A stretch of DNA of 64,000 nucleotides from Orthonyx spaldingii. Its lineage: Eukaryota > Chordata > Aves > Passeriformes > Orthonychidae. Of this stretch, positions 14,901 to 28,800 are shown in pieces (positions within the stretch are counted from its first letter, which is position 1; every line of letters starts with the position of its first letter). The notes below the pieces were generated by a model. That model was not told where the DNA came from. It saw only the letters and a list, made by a program, of their open reading frames with translations, and ran no database searches. The position numbers were made by a program, and so were the translations under genes. The DNA lies in NCBI GenBank assembly GCA_013397795.1, contig VZTJ01004171.1:2040290-2104289 (forward strand), written 5' to 3'.

Positions 14901-17900
14901 CAACGATTCATTAAGTACCTGGCACTGGATCCATAATATGGGATTCTGACATGGAAAGAAAAGCTTTAGAGCTCATTCAGAAGTACAAGGTTTACATATA
15001 AAATACTTACAAGGTGCATTTTTGTCTAACAAGTAAGAGAAGGCTAGGTCCTTTGTGGGGATGTTGATAGTTTCATCCCCTGCATAAGCTGATTTTCCTA
15101 TTTAGATACCACCTTTTCCAAATCGCAGATAAATTAAGTCAACTTTAGTTAATGTGGTAATGATTTGTAGTGAGTGGCAGAAATTCCCCTGTAATTATGC
15201 ATGAATTGATGTGTGATTTTCTAATGAGCTTAAGTGAAGAAATCATCATTTTGTGATAAATGCTTTATTTCTTAAAATGCTTGTAACACATTTCTAATAA
15301 ATTTAATCAAGCAACTCGCACTCATGTAACATTTACAATTATTAAGTGTGCAGTCTTTTACACTGCCTTATCGCTTTGGCTGATTGCTGTGTGTTAAAGT
15401 TTAGCATTTCATAAACATGGTTATAACAACCATTATGTTATTTTTGCTCAGAACCATGAATTATTTCAATCTGAAGTTAATTTACATTCCATACAAGCTT
15501 TGTGCCTCAAAGGCAAAATTCTTTTGCCATTTACAAATAGATGTACACATTAGGAAATGAAATTAAGTGCTTCTACTGTTCTGGACACACCTTGTCCTTC
15601 AGCATGTCACGTAAGGGACAGCAAAGTCTCACTATAGTAAGCTTATTACTGGATTCCAAATTTAAAAGAATTCCCAGAGTACAACTGCTTCATCCCTCTG
15701 AAACCTCCTTTATCAGCCACCCCCAATCCTGCCAACTTTCCTGCACTGAAAAACAGTACAAATTCAACTTGGTAACAGAGCTGAATTTCTGTGGATGCTG
15801 GAGAGTCAGAACACTTTCTAAAATGACCTGAAGGCACCTTATCCTGTGGTCTCCTCACTAGGAATTTTAGCTCAGATCTTTCCTTCTATAGCAAGCTGCC
15901 ATAGGGAATGCATGACCTGAGGGGAGTCACAGTTCTAGAGACTTCTGTGAGTCGCCCCATCTTTAAAGACTGGAAATCAGATACTTCCTACAACTCCACA
16001 CATTTAAGATGCTGGAACTTAGCTATCCCAAGTGTACCATGTGGGTTAGGAACTTCCTTATAGAAGGTCTGCGTGACCAAGGGGAGCCTCCAGCTCTGCT
16101 ATGCTTCCTCAGACTCTTCAACAATCTCTTATTAGAGCTTCTGAAGAAAAAGGTAAAGGAGGAAACCTTTCTCAGCATTCCACATCTGTAACAATTTTTT
16201 TTTTTAATTTCTCACTATAAATAAAAACCTTATATAAAAAGAATATTAAACTTGAGATGTTGAAGGTGGCCGGTTTTAAATGCTGAATCATTGTTAAGTG
16301 GCACTAGTAGTAAAAACAAATTCCTTACACAAATGCTGTCCCTAGAACTAGAAAATGTATTTCCAAGAATCAAACATTAGCACCTCAAAAGACAAGAAAA
16401 GATCTAACATTTCATACATATATACACACAAATTTTTATTTTGATGCAAGGGTAACCTGAAGCCATTTAAATTTTAGTTGACATGAAGAATATAGTCTAA
16501 AAATAAACTCATTCTGCTATCTCAAGAACAATAAGAAAGAGGTTTGGAATAACTACTCAAGCACTTGAGTGCCCTGGAACACATCATTAATGCATAAATA
16601 TCAGTGAATACATTGATTTTGGTTTGAATTTAGTAATTTATCAGTGGACCAAGTTCCAATGGTCTGCATCCAAAAGGACTTTATTATATGTTCAATTCCC
16701 TTAAAATACATAGAAAAATTGTAGCACAAGCATATCTTAGCAAGTTTCTCTCTTAAGAACCTCTATATTACAGCTGTGAATAAATCCATCCAGATTATAA
16801 TCTTTCTATCTTCCCACCTGTTCCCACGTGAGGTCAAAGAGGTGAGTGACAGTGACAAACTAATATCCTCTTCCTTCAGCAGGTATTCATTCCTCCCTCA
16901 TCCTCACAGGTATTTTTCAAGTTTTTTCCCCCCAGTGATATGAAGCTGAATCACAGAAGTCAGAATCAAGCTTCAGACTACTCTGTTCTGCCAGCCTGTT
17001 ATTGCCAAATTCTGTCCTCCCACAGTCAGAATGTATTTCACAGACTAATTCAGATCATTTAATCATCCTCCTTCAAACCCCAACTCCTCCTCATATAAGT
17101 TACACTCCCTGATTGTGTATTTGTTAAAGTTTTTGTGTTGCAATCAATAACAATGCCAAAGATTAAAAAAAAAAAAAAAAAAGAGAAGATACTGTGGCCA
17201 TGTAAGGCTGGAATTTTTGAAGGAGGAAGATACTGAACTTGAACTTCCACTGGATTCCAATGGGAGTTGGACTTCCATTTGTTTTATATGCCTCTGAATA
17301 GCTCAGGTCTAATATACCAAATATATCGTGTGAGAAAGACAGAACAAAGCAAAGGGTTTGAAAAATGGTAGGAGCACTGGTTATCTTCAGAAGAAGATTT
17401 AAATAACTGTCAGTTAACTTAAATGCTCAGGCTTCACCAAAACCAAACATCTCCTGACGTGATTCACTTTCGAACTCAATGCATAATATTAATTCCACTG
17501 CTTGCTTACAACCAAATACTAGCGTTTTCGCTTAAAGTTAACAAAGCTTAATTTTTGAACCTCAAATGTCAAAATTTGCATTATTTTCCTGCAGCTGTGT
17601 GTGTTATTCCAACTGGCTCACACTTAAATGTTACTAAAAAAGCCCATCAAAAAAGCAAACAATATATGCATTTTTATTAAAAGCTGTAAAATTCTTACTT
17701 TTCTGTTGTAAAATTCTTTTGAATAAAGTTGTGAACATTTTTCCCTGTTCTGAAAGATTTATTTAATATAAAAAAAGAAATAATGCATTTGTAAGTATGT
17801 GTGGACAGGACATTGCAATTTTGCTTTTTGAGGAAGCAAATAAATATTCAATTTTTTTCACTTACATAAAAAACATGCACTATACTTACACATTTTTTAA

Positions 17901-20900
17901 TCCAGGCTAAGTCAGAGGTTCTCTCTTAAAAAACGTCTTCAAAAAGGTCATCTCTAGAATTGTTTAAATAGTACTTTTATCAGGATTTTTATTTTATATG
18001 AATCTAGGGGTAGTATTTCTTTAATCTTCTATCCTGTATATGGGATCAGTTACAACATTAGTGACCATTCCATATTTCAGTGTAAAAAACATTTAAAAGG
18101 TAAAAGACTATAACATCATCAGGAAATTGTAATATTAGCATTGTGCTTTCTCAGCCTACACTCACATTCTGTAGTAAAATGGAAACGTATTCATCTGATC
18201 TGGATCTCAGGTTAATTCATCAATAATATTTTACAATTTTATCTGGCCATCAACATTTTATGAAAGTTATTTGCACTTTCCACTGAGCTGTAAAAATAAT
18301 GAACAATATAAATTCTAATTTTTATGTTTCACTGAAACATGGAAAAGCCAAACCTAACCCAAAACATCTCTACAATGCACAAAGAAAGATGTACAATAAG
18401 ACCATTTTTAGAGAATAATGTTGAGCTACAGCCTTCGTTGTTAACTTTGAAAAGTTTTGTAAGATGAAAACAAAGTGTGTTCTTTTTCTTTCTACAATCT
18501 ATACGGATACAGGTACACAATCTGTCAGGCAGTAAGATACACTTATATACGTTGTTTATTGTTTACCTAATAACACTGGCTAATAAATTTGGGAATAGTG
18601 CTCTCCATCATGGCCAGAAGACAGTGACAATAATACACATTTCACTTGAGCAAAAATCCTTGCAAATTCTGCCAAAATAAGGAGAGCAAATTGTGGAGTA
18701 GTGCAGCCATAAAGTGTTCTCTAACTGACTGGCACCACCCCTGCAGTGAACACCCCTATAAACAGGTATAATCCACAGACATTGCAGCACACAGCTGCTC
18801 TTTACAGCTCCAGCTCAAGAAAGTGTTCTGGTACATACCTAAATCAAATAAATTCTCAAATACCTTTCAAAACAGGCACCTTTCTCATCAACTGTCTTGT
18901 CTGTTATGGCATATTCAATTTTAACTGCAAAAGAGGACAAATAGATCAATACTAAAATATTTCAGCAGTAGGCATGACATAAACCCAAATATGTTTTAAT
19001 ATGTTGTTAGCATTACCTGTGGCAGTGGATGCTTTAATTTTAACTGAAAAATTTCACTTTATCTTGAACAATGCAGACATAAACAAAATGCATGCAATGG
19101 GTGAAATGGACAGAAAATAGGTAGACTATCCCCAAACCTATTTCCAAGAGTGAGAGGAGATTCTTTGGATGAGTTAGTAAAGACGTTTTACGAGTCATGC
19201 TCCTGAAATGTTAGTGGTATTAAATGAATAGTAAATAGCAAAATTACAAACCCACTCAGCACTTGCCCATGATATTCAGTTATTGGAACACACTGAAGAT
19301 TAATTAGCACACTGAAATGTACCTACCCCTCCTGTTTCAGTGCCACTTGTAGTCAAAATTATGGCATTAACTCACAGGCATTGAATCCCAGGAACTGGCA
19401 AGCAGTGCCAAAAATCCTTCTTACGTTATAATTACAAGATTTTGGTTTGCCATCCACTTCAGGGGCAGACGCACATGATCTCAAGATGACAGTTCTTTAG
19501 TATTACATGGAAACAGGACGAGATCACTAATTAAAACTAGTTAAATAATGAAAAATTTAAAATATTTTCTATAAACTGTTCTCATTTTCCAGTGCACCAT
19601 AGCTACTGCCTACCCTAATAAAAGTCTACATGGTTTTGTAATTAAAGTTTTACTGAAAAAGGGGAAATATATTTCTAAGGAAATATACTTTTGTGTACCA
19701 AAAAAATTTTTAAAAAGATATATCAGAGTAGGTGCTGTCCAGCATCAGATGAAATATGGTTTACCTGGTTTTTTATACTTAGTCTTGTTTTTATAACATT
19801 ACTTGCTCTATATGAAATTTTAAATAAAATCAGAATTATAAGAGGAAGACCTTCCAAGCCTTCTGCAGTAGTAGAAAAAAGGCTGATGGCAGTAACTTCT
19901 ATTTTCTTACATACTATAAAACCCTTGAGATATTCCTATTAATAATCACTGACAAAGGCAGGGAAAAATAATAAAATAAAGACCTGAGTAAAGTTTTAGG
20001 TAGAAGAGGACTTATCAGTTGTGGAATTCATCTGGGTATGACACAGGTTGCTGCAGAGACAAAGCCATTGAAAGTCCTTGCTTCAGGGTTCTGGAGTATA
20101 AAATATTCATGGTGTATAATTTTGCATAATTTGTTTAGCTACTGAAGCATGATTTAGTTCCTTGGTGCACAGATACAAAGAAAAGAATGAAGGAAAGAAC
20201 AAAATATTTGACCAAAACAAAAGATTTTTTAGTATTCTCTGGTGTGTGGTGTAAGAAAACATCCACATGCACACAAACTAGTCTTCAGATATTACAAATG
20301 AACAAGTTTGTATGGATATCAATACCAAAACATCTTTAGTGTGTTTGGTGTTAGATTCTCAAGCTTTTGTTCATTTACTGAAGGCACTGGCTTCCCCCCA
20401 GCCACACACTACTCTCAGAAATATATCTGAACTGAGCATAGACAACCTCCAGATTCAGAAAGGATCTTCTGTATTCACCAGCTCTAGGCTACTTCCTACT
20501 TGCTCAGATGCTCTGTATACAAAGAACAAACACAACTATGAAGAACCCAAGTGATGCTGTGGGTAGGGTATTCAAAGGTATTGGTATTTCAGCCTGATTT
20601 CCCTCTGAGCTAAATCTAATGCAAAATGAACTCTGCAATTCAGAACACAAGCCACACACTTTACCCTGGATTTGTGAAATCAAACGCAAATACAGGAGTG
20701 CCCATGGCAAAGGCACACCCTCTTTTTGACAGTGACTCTGCACCACAGTCCCAGCGACTAGACTCAAAAGAACACCACAAAGTAAGAGCAGGTGCTCCTT
20801 CCTCTTTAACCATTCTTGTTTGTTTTCACACTTTTACTCAGTTACATAATAAAACTGACTGGCTTGCACTTCCAGAGCTTGTACTTAAAAATACAACAAA

Positions 20901-22732
20901 GAACAGACAGGGAAGGGAAAGAGTGGCACGAGGTAATAAGAGTCCATATTCAATTTTCTTTTACTGAATTTGTGTCTTCTGCTTTTTAAAAAAATTTATT
21001 ATTTGAAATAGTTAATTTTAAAGTGTAACTTTTTTCCATATAGAGAGTCAAAAAGATTACTGACAACATTGCTGTGAATCAGTCTGTTAATTGTTATTTC
21101 AACATATACACATGCACTCCCTTGGAAACACCTAAGTAAACACATCTAGATAGAAAGTTATTAGAGGGACTTTTAAGATAAATATTTTGGGAGATTTATT
21201 TTCAATTGTTACAATACTTTTACAACCATCTATAAACAATAATTGAAACATATTTTGACTTTAATGGTGTGTAAAAAATGTGAAACAGGAAACCATCTAT
21301 TGAGTGCAACCCCAAATGAGTTTCTGACCTGCCATTGCCAGAGGAAACAATCTTTTCATGCAAAATTACTTTCCTACCATTTTTAATTCTTATAAAATTC
21401 AACAAGTATGTAAATCAGATAGGAAGGAAAGACAGAAAGAGCAAACACACAATAGAAATTCCTAAAAGTTTTCTTCACAGTCCCTAACCAGCAGATCAAA
21501 CTTGATCATTTCCATGTAACTGCTTGTTAGTGCTGCCTTTGTACCTCCAGAAGCTCTGGGAGAGAATTAGTTGGGGTTGGTAAAGCAGCCTGCATTTACC
21601 GCCTGCTTGCGAACATGGAGAGCTGCAGCTACGTAACATAACAGTTATTTAAAGCCCTTTGGAAAATCATGTCACCATTGCTGAGTGTTTCCATACCTCA
21701 GGCTGTTCGAAGACAAGTTAAGTCTTGCTGATTCTGAACTCTACCATTTTGTTTTATTTCACTGTGATGGGCAGGCTGGGAGTCACCCAAGACAATGAGC
21801 GCAGCCATAGCCCTTCTTCATGGTAAACATATAATTTCCCCAGTGATCCAGTAAGCAATAACAAGAAGTTATGTGTAGTACATATAGTGTTTCTATTCCC
21901 CTGGGTTTAATATGGCTCACAGTAAAATTGATTTTCTGGAATCTTGCAATAAACCTCATCAAAGTAAATGAAACCCACGCTGGTTTTTTATAAAGTGATT
22001 GGATTTGGTGTGATAAATTAACCCTCACCATCAGAGAGACTCCCAATAATGCACTTGCTCAATTAAACTCCTCCAGACTCTGTTTAGATTTTAATTTTTC
22101 TATAGGACTTATTTAACTCACTCAAAGCTTCCAACTTAATGCTTGCAGAAAGGATTGCAGCTGAAAACCATTCTCTCTCTTCTCAGACTAAATAGATCAA
22201 CACGATTTATATTTGCTGAGCACTTGCTTGACACTATTCTCTAATCTATATTAAAAGAACCACTGATAGCTACTCATATGCTGTGGGAGCAAGCAGTAGG
22301 AAAAAAAAATTACTTTCTGCTTACTAAGAGTTCCTAATCAAACACCAGGAACTGAGAAGGATTTAATCATTTTAAACTTTTGTACACTTATGAAATCAAC
22401 TTTTGTAAGAGATGATAGGGCAAAATCCAGTGATATTCTGCAGAAACCTACAGAAGCCTGGCTCACACCGCACTATCCCTTCCCAACAGATGATTTTCAT
22501 CTAAAATAACCACCTAAACTTACCTAATCTGTTGCCAGCAATTCAGTTATTCCACTGTTCAGCTGCCATTTCAGCAGGAGGTAAAATGTGTAAAAAAAAA
22601 AAAAAGAAAATTTCAAAGTGACCTTCCCTAACATTCCTCAACAGCCTCCAGTGACTTTGTCAAATGAAAAAGTGTCTGATGTCTATTCACAGCTACTGGG
22701 CAATATGTATGAAAACTATTTTTGTTGTCATA
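8971..22732. other. Gene-poor AT-rich DNA
   Basis: No gene or transposon family was recognised in this stretch. Open frames are short and unsupported. AT content is particularly high from about 17580 to 18100. Simple A runs at 17165-17182 and 22592-22605 are noted separately or are unremarkable. Ancient decayed repeats may be present but were not recognised by eye. Confidence 0.5.
17165..17182 (+). repeat. Poly-A run (18 A)
   Basis: This is an uninterrupted run of 18 adenines. No SINE body or processed transcript was recognised immediately upstream, so it is treated as a simple homopolymer. Confidence 0.9.
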
Positions 22733-22779
22733 TTTATTCCTGGTTAAATGAAAAAATTATTCATTTAACCAGGAGTAAA
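22733..22779. repeat. Hairpin, 20-bp stem
   Basis: Inverted repeat: arm 22733-22752 pairs with 22760-22779 at 19 of 20 positions around a 7-nt A/T loop. The core CCTGGTTAAATGAA is perfectly repeated in reverse complement. A similar but weaker word (TTATTCCGACTTAAATGAATTA-like) lies about 120 bases downstream. The stem is shorter than most microRNA precursors, and no target-site duplication was identified. It could be a remnant of a palindromic DNA transposon or a chance or structural palindrome. Confidence 0.75.
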
Positions 22780-23894
22780 ACCTCTGAGATTTTTTTTCTC
22801 ATTTCCCAGACTGTCTAGGGAAAACATGCTGCAGTAAACAATCATGCCCTATTTTATTCCGACTTAAATGAATTATCATAATAATAATTACTAACAAAAA
22901 CATCTGGTTTCTGCTCAGCACAGACGGCAAATTCTTTGACACATTGCTTGCATTTCCCCTTCTTCTTAGTCTCCAGGCTGAGGGTCTCAGGCTTTTTTTA
23001 GACCAGTATACATGCCAACCACACAGCATGCCTGATGGTACAGATTTATGGAGAGACTGCTGATGACTATGAAATGCTTCCTCTGTTTTTCCTGCCTCCG
23101 GAAAATTATGCCTTTGTAATAATATCTTCTCTTTAGAGTATTTCCCTGATTTTTATACAGATGACATTTGCATGTAAACAAGTTCTTGCTGTTTTTCTTC
23201 ACTACTAAACAACAGCCAGGAAAAGTAATAATCCCTTTGACATCATATTGGCCCATTATTGTAGAATGATCCTAATATCACTATTTAAGGTTTTGCATTA
23301 GAAAATGGGGTTATCCAATAGAAGCAATTTAACTTTCAATTTAATTAATATTTCTACTATACAGAGAGGTCTTATGTTTGTCAAAAAGAGAAAGAAAAAT
23401 TCAAATCAACTAATTTATCAATGTGAGACTTTGAACAGTACCAATATTAAGGATAGTAACAGCACCAGCTTTTGCATTTCCATAATGCCTTTTATCAGAG
23501 GTTCTGCATTCGTGGCTCCACTGGAATGGAAAGGAGAGGTCAAACTCAACAGCAGTCATAGTCCAAGCAGCACAGAAGTATGAAATAGTAGGGGATGGGG
23601 AGAGGAACACGTGAAGTGAAATACTACCTGCTGTCATGATCTCTGCACACTTTTTCTCAAGGTGCAAGGGAATGTAAGGCCCCCGAGAGTCTCACTGGGT
23701 CTTAAGGGGTGATATGCATGAAGAAGCCTAGACAAGGCCCAGAAAAGGTTAAGAAACCATCAGACAAGAAAGAGCTTAACAAATCACCTAGGAGCCATGA
23801 GATTTAAAATGCAAATCCCAACTTTGGGGAGCCATTCAGCATCTCTGGCCACTGATGCTGTGCAAAGCTCCTCAGAAGGAGCATGAAGCTCTAG

Positions 23895-24340
23895 TGGGGG
23901 GACGGGCATTTCCTTTCACAGTGCGGCTGCAGCGCAGCCTGTTACACACAAACTCTGCATGTAGCGCAGCCTTTTCCAGAAGAGTCTGCCTGGGCAGTCG
24001 CTGAATTCACCTCCATTTAATGGCCTTGTTTTTCACCTTTCATCTTCTCCAAGCCCTTAGCCTGGGGAGGTGCCTTTTGCCGAGCAGAGCAGGCGGGCAG
24101 GGTGCCCACAGCCGCGGTGGGGGCACACAGATGACTCTGCCCCTGAGGTGTTAGAGGCCCTCGGTGTTGCCCACAGCTGTCTCAGGGCTGCTCTGTGCAC
24201 TTTATCTTTACCTGCACTAAAGGCTCTGTGCTGGTGGACACGTTTTAGCTGTACAGCAGCCCTGAGCTCGCTCAGTCCTGCTCAGTACATCAGGTCACCC
24301 CAACCTCATGTCCTTGCCAGAGGGACTCCTATGCCAGAAC
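23895..24340. other. Local GC/CpG-enriched patch
   Basis: GC content and CpG frequency are visibly higher here than in the flanking DNA. CpGs occur in GTGCGGC, CAGCGCAG, TAGCGCAG, CAGTCGCTG, GCCGAGC, GGCGGGC, GCCGCGG and CTCGGTG contexts. A 118-codon plus-strand open frame (24070-24426) overlaps part of the patch but has no recognisable domain. It might be a small CpG-rich regulatory element, a decayed GC-rich retroelement or an unannotated exon. The sequence alone does not decide. Confidence 0.4.
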
Positions 24341-25839
24341 TACAAAGGGGATTTGCCAGAGCTTGGCTTGCAAACAATTTATTAATATCAAGCAATTTTT
24401 GGATCTCAAAGTGTTTAAAAAAGTAAATAAATATTAATCTCATTTCATAAATGGAAATGAGAAGCACTGAGATATTCAATAATATGTAAGGAGCCAAGAG
24501 CAGAGTTCAGGGATCTGGACTTCTCTATCTGACCACTCCTGCAATGATCCCCTTTATGTTTTTCAAATAATCTATTCATAGAGGCCATTGGCCTGCTGGC
24601 CAATTCCTGCTGAGCTGAGTGATGTAAATATTTGTTTGGGGTTCCCAGTGATCCTGTCCTGCAATCTGTGTGGTGTCACTCACAAAAAACAGCTTAGTCC
24701 TATACCCACTGATATAATCAGTATCATCTGTTTTATGTCCCTGCTTGAATCACAGATGTTTTACATTTCTTTCACATACATCTAATTACAACTGCCCATG
24801 ATATGTAAGATTTCAAAGTTAATAATTATTAGCTCAAGTTTATAAAATCCCTCTTACAGGAAAGAAGCAATTAAAATTAAGAATGTATTCACTTAATAAT
24901 AAAAGGCCTACACTAACACATGGGTCAATATATTTAAATGCTTTCAGTAAATGACTATAAATCTTAATATAACATTTTACATTCTTTATATCTTCTTTAT
25001 AGCCTCTTGTGAACTTTCAAGGTTATTTCCTTGTCACTTTTTCAAATTTTATAACACTGAAAAGTTATCTTCAACCTACCATTAAACATTTAAGAAACAA
25101 ACAACCCATACCTTCCAAACACAAAATACTGCCAGAATTCTACCATGTAAGAACATTTTTAAACCCATGGAGGAAATATGACAGAATTGCTATCTGTTAT
25201 TTCTAATGTTACATTGATTTGAATATATTTACAGCTTACAATATGTGCTCAAGAAATTACGTTCTTGTGACATTGTATTTGATGTGAATCTTTACCTGGA
25301 GAATAACCTCGGGTCCTGAGTATGAGTCAGCTGATTGATATCTGACTGAAGTTTTGTATTAATAGGAAAAGTATGAAATATTTTTCTATTAAAGAATATG
25401 CTAAGCATATGAAAATAATAATTTTTAAAAATATTATTAATTTGATTCTATTCTGGTTTAAGACCCTAATCTGCAGGCCATACCAATACCCTCATGGATT
25501 CAACTGCATATGAGTATGAAGGCTTTAGTATGAAATAACCTGTTCTAAGAAGAAAAGAAAACCAAGTAGAAATAGTCTTCATAACCCTAAAAGATAAATT
25601 AATCAGAGCCAAACATGAATTTCAGAGGGAAACAACTTAGGATTTATCCTTGCCAATACCAACCTCAGGTTGCTTTCATTTTCCAAAGAAAATTAAAGAA
25701 AACCCACCATATTTTTAATTGCTGTTATGGAATATATCCATTTTACTATGTTGTCTTTCACACAGACAAAGAGTCCTCTGTTGAGTAGTTTGATTTTTCT
25801 ACTGCATCTCATAGATACAATTCCAGTGGCACTGACTTT

Positions 25840-25897
25840 AAAAAAAAAAAAANNNNNNNNNNNNNNNNNNNNNNNNNNNNNNNNNNNAAAAAAAAAA
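25840..25897. other. Assembly gap in A homopolymer
   Basis: A run of 13 A is followed by 35 N (25853-25887) and another run of A. The gap falls within a poly-A tract, a typical sequencing failure point. Any reading frame crossing it is meaningless. Confidence 0.97.
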
Positions 25898-28800
25898 GGT
25901 AGTCATTTTATAGCATTCCCAGATACCTCAAAACCCACTTCAGTGACTAAGCTTTGGGGCCAAAACCTGTACTTAGGCATATATGTCAATAACTCATATA
26001 ACACCAGGTACACCTGAGGGTGTATTGTGTTAATCAGTGCTTAGATCTGGCATCCTGGTCCATTCACCATTGTGTAGCTGTAAAAATATGGGGTTCCTCA
26101 CTGCAGCTTGCATACTTCATAGCAGAGCAGTTTCTACAGAAAGTCTTCATAGTGGTGACAGGGAGGAGATAGAAAAAAATCAGGGAAGACAAGTGCTCTA
26201 CTGTGAAGTTTGCTCAGAATCCATGTGAGAAAAGTAAAAATAACCAAACAAAAGGTCCTTCTGGATGTAGATATTGGTATGCACAGGCTAAGGTTGCAAT
26301 AACTTCACCTACATTTTTCTCGCACTCTTGCATTCCCTTAGAAAGGACTGCAGGTTCTTTTATTGTAAAAACTAAGAATCCTGTGCATCCCAGCTTCTGT
26401 GAGAGCTGGAGCCAACCACAGGATCCATGGGGTATGGCAGCAGATATTTCATCTCTGCAAAGTACACAACAGAGAGTGTGATGCTAAGAAATTTGCAAAG
26501 ACCTTCACTTTCTCATCCCAATCCCATGATAAAATTAGATTCAATTAGTAGACGTAAATATTCTATAGCAACAGACACTACTTTAAAATCATATCATCAA
26601 TAAAAAACATGAAAGATGGAGGCCAGAGATGAGTCAAGCCCAATTGACCCAAAAAAAGATTACTCTGATTGTAACTCGTTGTCTGTAAATAGCAATTCTT
26701 GAACCTCCACATTTTCTAATCATGCACTTCTGTACACAAAGCATTTTCTTCCTTACTGGCATCACCAGAGCACTCAACATTGCTGAATATCAAACTGCTT
26801 CTATTTATATGCCTAAGCATCGATTTAGGAGCCTATTTTAAGCATCTCAGTCTGAAAAGGTTTCCATTTTCTCCATAAGAAAGGACTGAAAACAGCATTA
26901 GGGCACTGTCAAAATAGCTTGAGTAGATTAGTGAGCCCCAGTAAAACTTTATCCAGATGCCCACTCACTGTCTATCTTCCCTTCTCCCTCAAAAGTTCCT
27001 TTGATTTCTAGATTCATGTGAAGCATTCAACATTTACTGTAAGAGCTGAGAACAGAAAGGTCAAGAGGCTGGCAGTGGAGGGACTGTCTCCTCCTCATAC
27101 ACAGTGGTGAGCCAGACTGAATTCCAAGGTGCAGACTTCTGGTTTTACTCTCACTCTAGTCAGACATGGGCTGCCCCTTCTGATGAAGTTGAGGCTTCTC
27201 AGTTACACAGCAAGGAGGACATACAACTGCTCTGCGAGGAGCTGGGCTGTGCAGGGAGGGGTGCTATTTTCTGGTCCAAGGACTGATTAAGGCAGTAGTC
27301 CTGAAGGAAAATAGCAAGCAGATGCTTTAATAAGCCTTGGACATGGTACTTCAAGTGAGGAAATCAAGTGCAACATTTGGGGAAGAATGAAAAGTGGGAA
27401 AGTTGAATACATATATATATCTATTATTAAAAGTAGGAAAGTTTGGAATACAGATAGCAATACATGGATGTAGGGAAGTTCAGATAATGGAAAGGTCAAT
27501 ATAGGTGAAACTGGAGTAAAGGTGGTGTAAGACAGCATAGCCAACTGGCTAATGGACCAATGGACTTCTAACTGGACTACAATGGAGGTAGGTTTCTCAG
27601 ACTAGAAAAAATTGTAGGTTAAAAGTGACCTTAACTTCACTGGGAGGTGGAGGGGACATCTATTTAAAAACTGAGACTCAGGAGGTTTAAGAGTCCCCTC
27701 AATGCAAAAAAAGTGTTCTTCTGTCCTCAGAGAGGCAGGACAGGAAACCTGCCCACAGAAGGGGCCTTTGGTTCACATGCCGAAGGAAAAGGCATCTCTG
27801 GGAATGCAGAACAAGCCCAGGGGTACAATGCACTGTCATCACTCCCGTGAAAAGAACCATACCCACCTGGCAGCAATGGTGAAGGCAAACCCAAGCAACA
27901 GAATTCACAGCTCATTCGTTACCAAACTCACAGCAGCACTCCCAAGCACCCCTGACTGCTACATGGGGCTGGTTCTTACCTACAGAGCAAGGGGATAATG
28001 GAAACTTTAATCACACTGAAGAATATCTGTATTCATTAGCAACCTTGTATTATCACTAGGTAACACTCACGACCTTAAAAGAGCCTTTTCCTGATATGAT
28101 TACAGTGTGGAACAAGATTTTTAGTGACTTCCAGAGCATAACTCCTTCTTGGGATTCTCCCATTCTTTCAAAGAGAGTTGGCACTACAAAGGGACAAGAA
28201 ATGTCATTCAAGTGTCTTGCCAGGACACACCTAGATGGACTAGGAAAATGATGTTGCCTAGTCAAGAAATTCAAATAATGAACCTGATGAATTAGTTTTT
28301 GAAATTCATTGTAAGGCTAATTCTAGAAACAATTTACCAATTATTTTGAGAGAAGTCTGCCTGATTACCTTCTACGGAAGATATCCGCACTTGAATCCTG
28401 TGACATACTAACTTTGAACTAGAAAATATCTTTAAATAGATAAATAAAACACAAATCTCCTCCCTGCAATTGCTCTGACAGAGATTCCAGCAACTTTTCT
28501 CAAATGTCTGCAGCAGGGAAGACACAAACTCTTTCCTCTCCCCTGCTCTTTCTTTCATCTGTAATTTCAGCAGCTCCTGCCCAGACTGGGTAAGATAATG
28601 AACTGGACATCAGACTGTCCTATTTGGCATTCATTGTCCCAACTCATCGCTGAATAAATCCTTTCTTTAGACCTGAATTTCTGGTAATTTTGTCAAGAAA
28701 CCTTATCTTAGGCATGTCTCATTTTCTCCAAATCTAATCTTCTACTTCACTGCTTTCTCTTGCTCTGTTTTTCCTCTTTATCCATTATTCCTGTGCTTCC

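Noticed and set aside
24070..24426. 118-codon open frame in the GC-enriched patch
   Set aside because: Higher GC lowers stop frequency; no domain, and the Ala/Leu/Cys-rich reading has no familiar motif.
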